Positions 47,818-57,521 of a DNA stretch of 64,000 bases are shown here, one piece after another. Numbering within the stretch: the stretch's first letter is position 1; each line of letters starts with the position of its first letter. The notes beneath the pieces were generated by a model. That model did not search any database. It saw only the letters and a list, made by a program, of their open reading frames with translations, and was not told where the DNA came from. Position numbers and translations under genes: made by a program. Location of the stretch: assembly GCF_017311415.1 (NCBI RefSeq), contig NZ_JAEKIS010000006.1, positions 186,001 through 250,000 of the forward strand, in the 5' to 3' direction. Origin of the DNA: Salipiger abyssi. Lineage in GTDB: Bacteria > Pseudomonadota > Alphaproteobacteria > Rhodobacterales > Rhodobacteraceae.

Positions 47818-49904
47818 TCGGCGGGCACCCCGTCTTGCCGGCGAATAGGCCGCTTGCGCGCCTTCGCCGCCAGCACCAGCGGCACGCATTGCGCCGGGTC
47901 GTCATGGATTTTCACACAGTCGAGGCACTGGAAGCATTCGGAATAGGCGATCCTGCCGCTCTTCTCGATGGCGCCGTAGCGGCAGCGCACCCGGCAGAGC
48001 TGGCAGGGCGAGCCGCATTCGGCGCGCCGCGCGATCCAGTCGCGCCCGCGCAAAAGCCCGCCAATGGCCATCACCGCGCCCAGCGGGCAGAGATAGCGGC
48101 AGAACCCCTTGAAGAGCATCGCGCTCAGCAGCAGCAGCCCCACCGCCCAGGCGACGTAAGGCCAGGGGCGCAGGAAATGCGTGGTGATCGCGGTCTTGAA
48201 CGGTTCGATCTCGGCCGCCGTGTCGATCTCGCCCGGCGCCACGAAGACCACCGCCACCATGCCCGCCAGCACGAGATATTTCAGCCCCTTCAACCGCCAA
48301 TCCCAGCGCGGCGCGGGGTCGAACTGCGGCAGGCGCAGCAAGTGCCCCAGATGCGCGGCGAATTCCTGAAGCGCGCCGAACGGGCAGAGCCAGCCGCAAA
48401 AGAAGCCCCGCCCCCAGAGCACGAATCCCGCAATGGCCGCGCCCCAGACCAGCAGCGAAAACGGATCGTAGAGCAGGAAGGCATAGCTGCCGCCGTCGAG
48501 CGCCGTGCGGATCACCCCCAGCACCGTGACAATCGAGAGCTGCCCCTGCCCCCAGAACCCGACAAAGCCTGTCATCACCGCCAGGATCCCCAGCCGCAGC
48601 GGCGTGAACACCCGCGACGCCGCCAGCCGGTTTTGCGCCGGCCCCACCGCCAGCAGCAGCGCGATCAGAAAGACGCAAAGCAGGATCAGGTCGCCCTGCC
48701 GGTTGAGGATCGCCTCGCGCCAGGGCGGCAGCGTCTGCACCGCGCCGGGGCGCAGGAAAAACCGCTCGGGCGTGGCGTGGCGCACACTCAGCTCGCGCAT
48801 GCCGATCTCGGGCTGGAACATGCCGTGTTCGCGCACCGCCTCGACCTTTAGGATCCACTCGCGCGACGGATCGAAGCCCAGCCGCCGGTCGGTGCGCAGG
48901 ATCATCGCGATGCCCCCGGGCACACCCTCCGCCAGCTCGACCAGCAGATCCGCATCGCGCAGCGCCACCGGCAGCCCGTCCTGTTCGGCGGCGATGCGGT
49001 CGGGCGCGGTGTTGCGGATGAACTCGGGCGAGACCAGCCCGTGCCGCCCGGCCTCGATCAGCAGAATCGGCTCGTCGTCCGGAGAGATCGCCAGGAACCG
49101 CGCCAGCTCGGCCTGCGTGTCGGGTGCCAGCAACGCGCGGGCGATAGACGGCGGGCCGAGATCGACGATCCAGAGATCGAGATAGGCGCCTTCCGGATCG
49201 TCCGCCGCCTCCGGATCGTCATCGGCCCAGATCGTGCCGGCAAAGAGCGCGTCGACCTCGGCATTGCTGACCCGCTTGTGGGTGGCGATGCCCTGCGCCA
49301 CCAGATCGCCCCAGCTCAGCACCTCGTCACGGTCGGGGTCGGGATAGGCGGGCGGGCCGGCGGAAATGCCCTGAAGCTTTTCGCGCGCCACCTCGCGGGC
49401 GGCGGCCATCAGGCTTTCATGGGCGATGCGCACGCTGGCGGTCGCCTTCGTCACCCCGTCGAGATAGACCAGCGGCGAGCCGGCGCCGCCCTCGCCATAG
49501 GCGTTGCCGACCACCATGGTCTCGGAGATCGAGCGCCCGGCATACTGCTCGAAGAACTGCCGGAACGGCGCCTCGCCCAGCCCGGAGACAAAGATCGGCT
49601 CGTTATGCGAGATCAGCCGTACGTCGAGAAACCGCCCCTCCGGATCGAGCATGGCAAAGATATTGATCGGGGCGCCGGAAAAGCCCGGCAGCGGCGCCAT
49701 CAGCTCGGTCTCGAAGGCATAGCCGGCCGGCCCGCCACCGGAATTCAGCAGCTCCCACACGCCTTTGTCGTTCACCTCCTCGCCCAGCACATAGGGCGCA
49801 TAGACGAATTCCGCCATCGCCTCGCGATCAAGCGGCGCAGCATGGGCCCGCCCCGTCAGCAGGGCGGCGAGGCTTAGCAGAAAAAGGACCAGAAGGCGCC
49901 GCAT
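47814..49904 (-). CDS. NosR/NirI-type flavin and iron-sulfur membrane protein
   Basis: A 696-residue protein. The signal and periplasmic FMN-binding domain (residues 1-180) include the flavinylation motif DGVTKATASV. Residues 400-610 hold six or so membrane helices with CGWLCPFGALQEF and CRYLCPLGA motifs, as in NapH/NosR. The C-terminus has two 4Fe-4S sites (CGSPCQLCRVRC and CFQCLDCVKIHDDPAQC). NosR normally feeds electrons to nitrous oxide reductase, but no nosZDFY is in the window. Confidence 0.9.
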   Translation of the reverse strand: MRRLLVLFLLSLAALLTGRAHAAPLDREAMAEFVYAPYVLGEEVNDKGVWELLNSGGGPAGYAFETELMAPLPGFSGAPINIFAMLDPEGRFLDVRLISHNEPIFVSGLGEAPFRQFFEQYAGRSISETMVVGNAYGEGGAGSPLVYLDGVTKATASVRIAHESLMAAAREVAREKLQGISAGPPAYPDPDRDEVLSWGDLVAQGIATHKRVSNAEVDALFAGTIWADDDPEAADDPEGAYLDLWIVDLGPPSIARALLAPDTQAELARFLAISPDDEPILLIEAGRHGLVSPEFIRNTAPDRIAAEQDGLPVALRDADLLVELAEGVPGGIAMILRTDRRLGFDPSREWILKVEAVREHGMFQPEIGMRELSVRHATPERFFLRPGAVQTLPPWREAILNRQGDLILLCVFLIALLLAVGPAQNRLAASRVFTPLRLGILAVMTGFVGFWGQGQLSIVTVLGVIRTALDGGSYAFLLYDPFSLLVWGAAIAGFVLWGRGFFCGWLCPFGALQEFAAHLGHLLRLPQFDPAPRWDWRLKGLKYLVLAGMVAVVFVAPGEIDTAAEIEPFKTAITTHFLRPWPYVAWAVGLLLLSAMLFKGFCRYLCPLGAVMAIGGLLRGRDWIARRAECGSPCQLCRVRCRYGAIEKSGRIAYSECFQCLDCVKIHDDPAQCVPLVLAAKARKRPIRRQDGVPAE

Positions 49905-49979
49905 GACGCGACCCTAGCAACGCCCCGCGCGGCTGCCGATGCGACCAAGGTCTGAGAGTGCGATTTGGGAGAAGGATCT

Positions 49980-50021
49980 GCGGTGCCTTTGGGGAGGGGA
50001 GAGTGTGAAGAAAGGCACCGC
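49980..50021. terminator. hairpin downstream of the ALDH gene (distal)
   Basis: GCGGTGCCTTT (49980-49990) and AAAGGCACCGC (50011-50021) are perfect inverted repeats separated by a purine-rich 20-nt loop. It is one of two tandem hairpins in the 208-nt gap between the convergent-side end of aldehyde dehydrogenase and the NosR-like gene. Confidence 0.5.
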
Positions 50022-50026
50022 AGAGG

Positions 50027-50060
50027 GGTGCTGATGCGCTCCCGAAAGCGCATCGGCACC
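50027..50060. terminator. hairpin downstream of the ALDH gene (proximal)
   Basis: GATGCGCT-CCCGAA-AGCGCATC with flanking GGTGC/GCACC extends to a stem of about 13 bp with one mismatch. It has no T-tract, so it may be an mRNA 3' protector or a Rho-dependent end. Confidence 0.5.
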
Positions 50061-50112
50061 GGGTCCGGCCCGGGCGGCAGTTGACAAGGAGTGCCCGGGA
50101 CGGGAGGAGCTC

Positions 50113-51633
<1,521 letters not shown>

Positions 51634-51718
51634 GGAAATCCTCCTTTGAGCCCGGGTCCTCCGCCCGGTGTGCCTCATACCTGCCGCGCGGAAGCGGTCG
51701 TGTCAGCCCGGGCACGGC

Positions 51719-51763
51719 GGGAGACGGGGCGAAACCGTCTCAGTTGCGAGACAGTTTTGTCGG
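51719..51763. promoter_or_regulatory. GAGAC/GTCTC repeats upstream of ALDH
   Basis: GAGACGG-N7-CCGTCTC (51721-51741) is a perfect inverted repeat. It runs directly into GTCTC-AGTTGC-GAGAC, so three half-sites alternate at regular spacing, followed by AGTTTTGTC. It lies about 90-130 nt upstream of the ALDH start, where an enhancer-type activator of an acetaldehyde dehydrogenase gene would bind. Confidence 0.5.
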
Positions 51764-51797
51764 AGAATGTGGTGGTAGAGGGAAAGAGAGAGCGTGT

Positions 51798-51885
51798 GGT
51801 GGGCATATTGCCCACCCTACAAGTGACATGTCAGCGCGAGCCACGCCGGGTATTTTTCCCATGTAGGGTGGGCAATATGCCCACC
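51798..51885. repeat. inverted pair of 23-bp family 2 palindromes
   Basis: Copies 51798-51820 and 51863-51885 are exact reverse complements, separated by 42 nt. Core TGGGCAATATGCCCA. They lie between the ALDH promoter region and the monooxygenase operon's last gene. Confidence 0.8.
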
Positions 51886-51908
51886 GCCGCGCAAAACACC
51901 GGCACGGC

Positions 51909-52343
51909 TCAAAGCGCCGCACAGACCGCCGGCTGACCGTAAAGGCCCGTTACCAGCCTCCGGCGCAGCCGCGCGAGGAAGGCGCTGTCGGGGATCTCCT
52001 GCCGCAGACCGGCGCGCAGCGTTTTGGGCATGTCGACGTAGCGGCGGTAGCCGAAGCCCAGCGCGGCAGAGTCGAGCGTGGCGATCCCCGTCGCGACCTC
52101 CCGCGCCTCATCCGCGCGGTCATAGCCAAGAAGCGCCTTGGCATAAGCCTCATCGTGCAGCGCACCATGCGGGTAGAGATCGCGCGCCAACAGGATCAGC
52201 GCCGCCATATGCTCCGGCGCCAGATGCGCCAGCTCCATCGCCCAGCCTGCCCCGGCCACAAAGCCCGAGCCGATCACCAGGCCGCCCAGCTCGCGCATCG
52301 GCAGCGGCGCGCCGGTCAGCGCGCCCGCATCCTGATGTCTCAT
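51909..52343 (-). CDS. hypothetical protein at the end of the monooxygenase operon, 144 aa
   Basis: A 144-residue soluble protein (MRHQDAGALTGAPLPMRELGGLVIGSGFVAGAGWAMELAHLAPEHMAALILLARDLYPHGALHDEAYAKALL...). The segment LARDLYPHGALHDEAYA recalls small subunits of flavoprotein dehydrogenases, but the match is too short to assign. No membrane anchor or Tat motif. It is 64 nt after the Zn alcohol dehydrogenase and may be its last co-transcribed partner. Confidence 0.6.
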   Translation of the reverse strand: MRHQDAGALTGAPLPMRELGGLVIGSGFVAGAGWAMELAHLAPEHMAALILLARDLYPHGALHDEAYAKALLGYDRADEAREVATGIATLDSAALGFGYRRYVDMPKTLRAGLRQEIPDSAFLARLRRRLVTGLYGQPAVCAAL

Positions 52344-52407
52344 CGCCTTCTCCCCCAGTCGGTTCGCACCGGGACAGCCCCTGCCCCGGCGCCTGCATCT
52401 GCGACGC

Positions 52408-53451
52408 TCAGGGCACGATCACGCCGCGCCCGGTGAAGCGGCGATGTTTGAAATCGTCGATCGCCTGGTTGATATTGGCGAGCTTGTATTCGGTCTGATG
52501 CATCTTCACCTTGCCGTCGGCATTGAGCTCCATCAGCTCCACCAGCTCGATGTAATCGCCCACGAGGCTGCCGCCGATCTTGATCTCGTTGACCACGAAT
52601 TCCAGCGTCGGGATCTCGATCTTGCCGCCATAGCCCACGACGATCAGCTCGCCGCCCTGGCGCAGCAGCTTCCAGCAGATATTCTCCACCCCGAGCTCGC
52701 CGACGAAATCGATCACCACATGAGCACCGCCGCCGGTGACCTCCTTGACCTGCTCGATCAGATCCGGAGCGCCGTCGAGCACCACATCCGCGCCCAGCTC
52801 CCTGGCCAGCACCTGCGCCGCCGGCTCGCGGTCCACCGCGATGACCCGCCCGCCGCTCATGTGCTTGAGGCATTGCAGCGCGATATGGCCAAGCCCGCCG
52901 ATGCCCAGCAGCACCGTCCAGGCGCCGGGATAGGTGAGCTTGGCGGCCTTCTTGGCGGCGCGATAGGCGGTGATGCCGGCATCGGCCATGGGCGCGACTT
53001 CGAGCGGGGTGATGCCGGTGTTGAGCTTGATCACCGAGCTTTCGGAAGTCTTGAAATACTCCGCAAACCCGCCATCGAGCCCGAGCCCCGGAAACAGCCC
53101 GTGGTCGCAATACATATCATGGCCATAGCGGCAGTTGAGGCAGATGCCGCAGCTCCGATGCGGGTGAACGATCACCGCATCGCCCGGCTTTACCGAGGTC
53201 ACGGCGCTGCCGACATCCTCGATCCAGCCGGCATTCTCATGCCCCATGATATAGGGCAGGAGCGTGCCCTCGCCGTCCATGATGTCTTTCCAGACACCTT
53301 CGATGATGTGCAGGTCGGTGCGGCAGAGTCCCGCCGCGCCGACCTTGACGACCACCTCGTTCGGGCCGGTGATCTCGGGGGGAGCGACGTCCTCGATCTT
53401 CAGCTCGACATTCATCGCGGGGTCGTATTCGTAAAGTCTTGCCGCTTTCAT
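52408..53451 (-). CDS. zinc-dependent NAD(P) alcohol dehydrogenase
   Basis: A 347-residue medium-chain alcohol dehydrogenase. The catalytic zinc ligands include C43 and H71-E72 (MGHENAGWIEDVG). The structural zinc site is C101, C104, C107 and C115. The Rossmann motif is LLGIGGLGHIALQ. In propane monooxygenase clusters of actinobacteria a similar gene is linked to the same operon and oxidises the propanol product; that role is inferred here. It lies 63 nt after the GroEL-like gene. Confidence 0.92.
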   Translation of the reverse strand: MKAARLYEYDPAMNVELKIEDVAPPEITGPNEVVVKVGAAGLCRTDLHIIEGVWKDIMDGEGTLLPYIMGHENAGWIEDVGSAVTSVKPGDAVIVHPHRSCGICLNCRYGHDMYCDHGLFPGLGLDGGFAEYFKTSESSVIKLNTGITPLEVAPMADAGITAYRAAKKAAKLTYPGAWTVLLGIGGLGHIALQCLKHMSGGRVIAVDREPAAQVLARELGADVVLDGAPDLIEQVKEVTGGGAHVVIDFVGELGVENICWKLLRQGGELIVVGYGGKIEIPTLEFVVNEIKIGGSLVGDYIELVELMELNADGKVKMHQTEYKLANINQAIDDFKHRRFTGRGVIVP

Positions 53452-53514
53452 CTGCGGACTCCTTTCGTGGGAAAAGGGCCGCGCGCCCCTTGCGGCGCGC
53501 GGCGGCGACAGGGG

Positions 53515-55146
53515 TCAGGGACGGCCGAGCAGCTCGGCGCCGCCGCCGAGGGCCGGACCTTCGGTCGGGTCGGCCTCGCCCTCGTCGAGATCGCCGACCA
53601 GGGTTTCGGTGGTCAGGATCAGCGTGGCGACAGAGGCCGCGTTGACCAGCGCCGAGGCGGGCACGCGCGCCGGGTCGATGATCCCGGCCTCGTACATGTC
53701 GCCGTAGGTACCGGTGGCCGCGTCATAGCCATGGCCTGGCGCGCCGGCGGTCACCGCCTCGACCACCTGCTCGGCATCGGCGCCGGCATTCGACGCGATG
53801 CGCCGCAGCGGCTGGGTCAGCACCGAGCGCACGAGGTCGATCCCCTTGCCGATATCGCCGATGGCCGAAAGGTTGCCGAGCACCGGCGCGGCCTGCGCCA
53901 GCGCCGTACCGCCGCCCGCCACGACGCCGTCATCGGCGGCGGCGCGCACGGCGCAGAGCGCATCCTCGATGAGCTGGATCTTGCGCTTCTGCTCCACCGG
54001 AGTGAAGCCGCCGGCATAGAGGATCGCGCTGCCGCCCGAGAGCTTGGCCAGCCGCTCGCGCAGCTTGTCCTGCTCGATATTGGGCGGCGCCACATCGTAC
54101 ATGCGCTGCACCTGGTTGCGCCGGGCGACGACCGCCTGAGGATCGCCCTGCCCGCGCAGCACGCTGGTGGTCGATGCGGTGGCGCGCACCATCTCGGCAC
54201 CGCCGAGCTGGGCGCGGGTGACATTCTCGATCTTCTTGCCGAGATCGCGGGCCAGCACCTCGCCGCCGGTGATGATCGCCAGATCGTCCATCATCGCCGT
54301 GCGCCAATGGCCGTATTCCGGCGGGTGCACGATCAGGAACTTGCCGGCGCCGCCATTCTCCAGCAGCCGGATCACCACCTCGGGGGCGATCTCCTCGGCG
54401 ACGATGGCGAGCGGGCGGCCCTCCTCCTCGGCGATGGCAATGGCATTGTCCAGAACCGACGGCTGGAGGATCTTTTGATCTGTCAGCAATATCAGCGGGT
54501 TGCGCAGCACCGCCTCCATATGCTCGCGGTCGGTCACCATGTGATGCGAGATATAGCCGCGCTCGAATGACATGCCCTCCATCACATCCATGGTGGTCTC
54601 GATGGTGACGCCGAAATCGGCGGTGATCACCCCCTCGCGACCCACCCGGCGAAAGGCCTCCGCCACCAGATCGCCGAGCTCGGGATCGGTTGCCGAGACC
54701 CGCGCCACCGCCTGGAGATAGTCCGGATGCGCGGCGCAATCGCGTGCGCTTTCGTCGATGGCGTTCACGATGCGCTCCACCGCCATGTCGATGCCCTTGC
54801 AGAGATCGACCGGTTTCACACCATTATCGGTGAGCGCCACGCCGCGCTGGATCAGCGCGTTCGCCAGCACGATGGCGGTGGTGGTGCCGTCGCCCGCCAC
54901 CTCGTTGGTCTGCATCGAGACCTCGCGGACGACTTGCGCGCCCATGTTCTCGAACCGGTCGGTCAGCTCGATCTCGGACGCGATGCTCACCCCGTCGCGG
55001 GTGATGAGCGGCGTACCGACCGGACGGTCGACCATCGCGTTGAGCCCCTTGGGCCCCAGCGTCGGCTCCACCGCCGCCGCCAGCCGCGCAACCCCGCGCG
55101 CCAGCGCTTTGCGGGCGAATTTTCCGTGTACAAGCAGTTTGGCCAT
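53515..55146 (-). CDS. GroEL-like chaperonin dedicated to the monooxygenase
   Basis: A 543-residue type I chaperonin paralogue. The ATPase residues are kept (D51 in ITRDGVSIAS, D86 in GDGTTTAIVL). The C-terminus ends GGGAELLGRP and lacks the GGM repeats of housekeeping GroEL. The equatorial region is diverged (MAKLLVHGKFARKALARGVARLAAAVEPTLGPKGLNAMVD). No groES is adjacent. A chaperonin of this kind (MimG in mycobacteria) is required to fold the large hydroxylase subunit of MimABCD. Confidence 0.93.
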   Translation of the reverse strand: MAKLLVHGKFARKALARGVARLAAAVEPTLGPKGLNAMVDRPVGTPLITRDGVSIASEIELTDRFENMGAQVVREVSMQTNEVAGDGTTTAIVLANALIQRGVALTDNGVKPVDLCKGIDMAVERIVNAIDESARDCAAHPDYLQAVARVSATDPELGDLVAEAFRRVGREGVITADFGVTIETTMDVMEGMSFERGYISHHMVTDREHMEAVLRNPLILLTDQKILQPSVLDNAIAIAEEEGRPLAIVAEEIAPEVVIRLLENGGAGKFLIVHPPEYGHWRTAMMDDLAIITGGEVLARDLGKKIENVTRAQLGGAEMVRATASTTSVLRGQGDPQAVVARRNQVQRMYDVAPPNIEQDKLRERLAKLSGGSAILYAGGFTPVEQKRKIQLIEDALCAVRAAADDGVVAGGGTALAQAAPVLGNLSAIGDIGKGIDLVRSVLTQPLRRIASNAGADAEQVVEAVTAGAPGHGYDAATGTYGDMYEAGIIDPARVPASALVNAASVATLILTTETLVGDLDEGEADPTEGPALGGGAELLGRP

Positions 55147-55211
55147 AGTGTCCTCCTTCGCCGTGCGGCATGCCGCCGGCGTCCTCCCAGAATTCTTGTT
55201 GTGTCAGTCGC

Positions 55212-56015
55212 TTACTTGCGCATCGCCGCGTCCTCGCGCGGCGGCACACGGCCCAGCATGAAATCCACCAGCGTCGGGCCGTCGGCGCCGATCTCCACCT
55301 CCTTGTAGCGGGTGGAGGCGAGGCCCCGGCACATGGCGCCGTTGAACTCCATGCTGATCCGCGTGCCCCGAAGCCGGTCGAGATGCGCCGGAAGATCCGC
55401 GGGCGCGATGGGCTGCCCGTCCCAGGTCGGAAACGCCGGAGCATCCGGGGTATCCGCCAAACCCTGAGTTTCGAGCAGATCACGGTAGCGTGCCATCTGC
55501 CGGATCTCGTCCTCGCTGCCGAAGACCACGCGGTCGAGCGCGCCCACGGTCATCGCGACAATCTCCTCCGCCCCGAGGCCGCGCCGGCGCAGACCGCGCA
55601 GCACCACTTCCTGCCGCCGGTCGAAGGCCTTGGCCATGAATTTCTCGACCACCTCGCCCAGATCGGCCCCGTCGCAATATTCAGCAAAGACCTCGCCGAA
55701 GGCCCGCCCGCTGTTGACGCCCTCATTGACCTGATCGCCGAAGCAGTGGTCGTTGAGCCAGACCTGCACCTCGCGCACCCAGGGCAGCGCGCCGACCTCG
55801 CGGCGGATGCCGAAGGCCATGAGAAAGGCGAAATTGGGCGAGCACCAGTAGGTGGGAAGCCGGAACTCGACCTCCACCCGACGGGCGTCGATGACCTCCA
55901 GACGCTCGACAAAGCCCATATCGGTGATGGGTTCGTCGAGCTCCGGATCGGTCACCATCTCCAGGCATTCCCAGACCTCGGTTTCGAGATCCGCCCTGAT
56001 GATGTCCGTCAGCAT
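55212..56015 (-). CDS. DUF59/MIP18-family protein of the propane monooxygenase operon
   Basis: A 267-residue protein. Residues 1-90 are the DUF59 (MIP18) fold (MLTDIIRADLETEVWECLEMVTDPELDEPITDMGFVERLEVIDARRVEVEFRLPTYWCSPNFAF), which assists iron or Fe-S cluster assembly. The remaining 170 residues are helical and specific to monooxygenase operons. Likely helps metal loading of the hydroxylase or reductase. It starts 4 nt after the amidohydrolase stop with GGAGTGAGG upstream. Confidence 0.85.
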   Translation of the reverse strand: MLTDIIRADLETEVWECLEMVTDPELDEPITDMGFVERLEVIDARRVEVEFRLPTYWCSPNFAFLMAFGIRREVGALPWVREVQVWLNDHCFGDQVNEGVNSGRAFGEVFAEYCDGADLGEVVEKFMAKAFDRRQEVVLRGLRRRGLGAEEIVAMTVGALDRVVFGSEDEIRQMARYRDLLETQGLADTPDAPAFPTWDGQPIAPADLPAHLDRLRGTRISMEFNGAMCRGLASTRYKEVEIGADGPTLVDFMLGRVPPREDAAMRK

Positions 56016-56019
56016 GGCC

Positions 56020-57042
56020 TCACTCCGCCGCGATCTGCACCGGGGCGCCGGCGAGCTCGGATTTCTTCGCTCCGACGTCGATGCCGTAGAGCTTGGCGGC
56101 GTTGAGCCCGAGGATCTTTTCCTTGATCTCGTCGGTGAGCTGCACGCCGCGTTCCTCGGCGATGTCGTCGGGGATCTGGAAGTTCCAGAACTTCTCGACC
56201 AGCCAGCCCGGCGTCCAGATCGCGTAATCCGAGCCGAAGAGGATCTTGTCCTCACCCACCCAGAACAGCAGCTCGGCGATCATCTCGGCGAAATAGCGCG
56301 GCCGGGCATGGATGAAGGGCAGCACCACTGCGAGCCCGCCATAGACATTGCTTTCCTGCACCGCGATCCAGCAGAAATCGTCCAGCCGCGGCTGGCCGCA
56401 ATGCTCCACGATCCAGTTGAGGTTGGGGAAATCGGTTGCGGCGTAATCGACGTCATGCACGTCGAAGGCATCCTTCGACAGCGGAATGATCGTCGGGCCC
56501 TTGTGGACATGGATGTTCCTGATGCCCAGCTTCTCGCAGAGCTCGAAGCACTTGTAGGCCTGCGGATCGTTCAGCGCCCAGCCCTTGGAGGCCCCGTTCC
56601 ACTCGGCGGTGTACATCTTCACGCCGGTGATATTGTGCTCTTCCTTCATGTAGTGGATGTATTCCAGCGCCTTCTCGCCATCGCGCGGATCGAAGGCGCC
56701 GTTGACGATAAAGCGCTCGGGGTGACGCTTGGCCATTTCGGCGGTGCGCTCGATGCAGCCGAAGCCTTCCTTGTAGAAATCGCCCAGAACCGTGGTCTGC
56801 ACGATGGCCATGTCGTCGGGTCCGTCGACGAAAAGGTCGCGATAGATGTCGTCCTCGGAGTATTTCTCGAAGCGGGACTTTTCCCAGAGATGCTCCTTGG
56901 GGCTCAGGTTGGTGTGGTAGGCGTAGAAGCAGTCGATGAACTGCTTGCCATGGATATTGGCCTGGTTCTCGGGGCTGCCGTCCCAGAAATGGGTGTGGCC
57001 GTCGAGAACGAAAATCTCCTTGCCGTCCGGTGTCTTGTACAT
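56020..57042 (-). CDS. amidohydrolase-family protein of the propane monooxygenase operon
   Basis: A 340-residue amidohydrolase 2 (ACMS decarboxylase-like) protein. The N-terminal HTHFWDG is the metal-binding HxH; downstream histidines appear in VKMYTAEWNG..., IHVHKGP and WIVEHCGQP, and the final Asp in LFGSDYAIWTPG. The same gene accompanies propane monooxygenases elsewhere; its reaction is not known. The position between the coupling protein and the DUF59 gene is conserved. Confidence 0.88.
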   Translation of the reverse strand: MYKTPDGKEIFVLDGHTHFWDGSPENQANIHGKQFIDCFYAYHTNLSPKEHLWEKSRFEKYSEDDIYRDLFVDGPDDMAIVQTTVLGDFYKEGFGCIERTAEMAKRHPERFIVNGAFDPRDGEKALEYIHYMKEEHNITGVKMYTAEWNGASKGWALNDPQAYKCFELCEKLGIRNIHVHKGPTIIPLSKDAFDVHDVDYAATDFPNLNWIVEHCGQPRLDDFCWIAVQESNVYGGLAVVLPFIHARPRYFAEMIAELLFWVGEDKILFGSDYAIWTPGWLVEKFWNFQIPDDIAEERGVQLTDEIKEKILGLNAAKLYGIDVGAKKSELAGAPVQIAAE

Positions 57043-57124
57043 GATGTCCTCCCTTGCTGACGTCTGAATGGCTGAGCGGTCGCCGGGGCCGGATCCGGCC
57101 GGCCCCGGGCGGTTCCGAGGCGGG

Positions 57125-57499
57125 TCAGATGTACTCCATCACCTCGTCCATATCCCCGAAGAGGATCACCGTGTTGTCGTCGATGCGGACCATCCGCCCA
57201 TAGTGGGTGGAGGTGTTCACCTCGAAGATCTCGGCGGTCATCTCGCGGCCCAGGAACTCGGTGATCTCGTCCATCTTGAAGATCAGCTTGCCCTCGCCGT
57301 CGATCCGGATGGTCGCCGGGTTGTAGGTGACGGTCACCTTGGGGTCGTTCTCCTCCATGAACTCGGCGATGGCGCGGGCCTCGACGCTGTCGTTCATGGT
57401 GACCCCGCATTCGTGCGAGATTTCACGGCTGCTGAGGTCGATATCCTTCATCGACTTGAAGATGTTCTTCTTCGAAGCGTCGCGTGCGGCTGTCGACAT
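57125..57499 (-). CDS. mimD: propane monooxygenase coupling protein (MmoB/DmpM family)
   Basis: A 124-residue effector protein of the MmoB/DmpM family, which binds the hydroxylase and gates oxygen and electron use. Family stretch: CGVTMNDSVEARAIAEFMEENDPKVTVTYNPATIRIDGEGKLIFKMDEITEFLG. It has no cofactor residues. AGGAGAC precedes ATG 57499. It lies 22 nt after the small hydroxylase gene. Confidence 0.92.
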   Translation of the reverse strand: MSTAARDASKKNIFKSMKDIDLSSREISHECGVTMNDSVEARAIAEFMEENDPKVTVTYNPATIRIDGEGKLIFKMDEITEFLGREMTAEIFEVNTSTHYGRMVRIDDNTVILFGDMDEVMEYI

Positions 57500-57521
57500 G
57501 ATTGTCTCCTCTTCCCTGTCG

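Noticed and set aside
47814-49904. Denitrification (nos) locus
   Set aside because: The NosR-like gene alone suggested it, but there is no nosZ, nosD, nosF, nosY or nosL nearby, so denitrification is not claimed.
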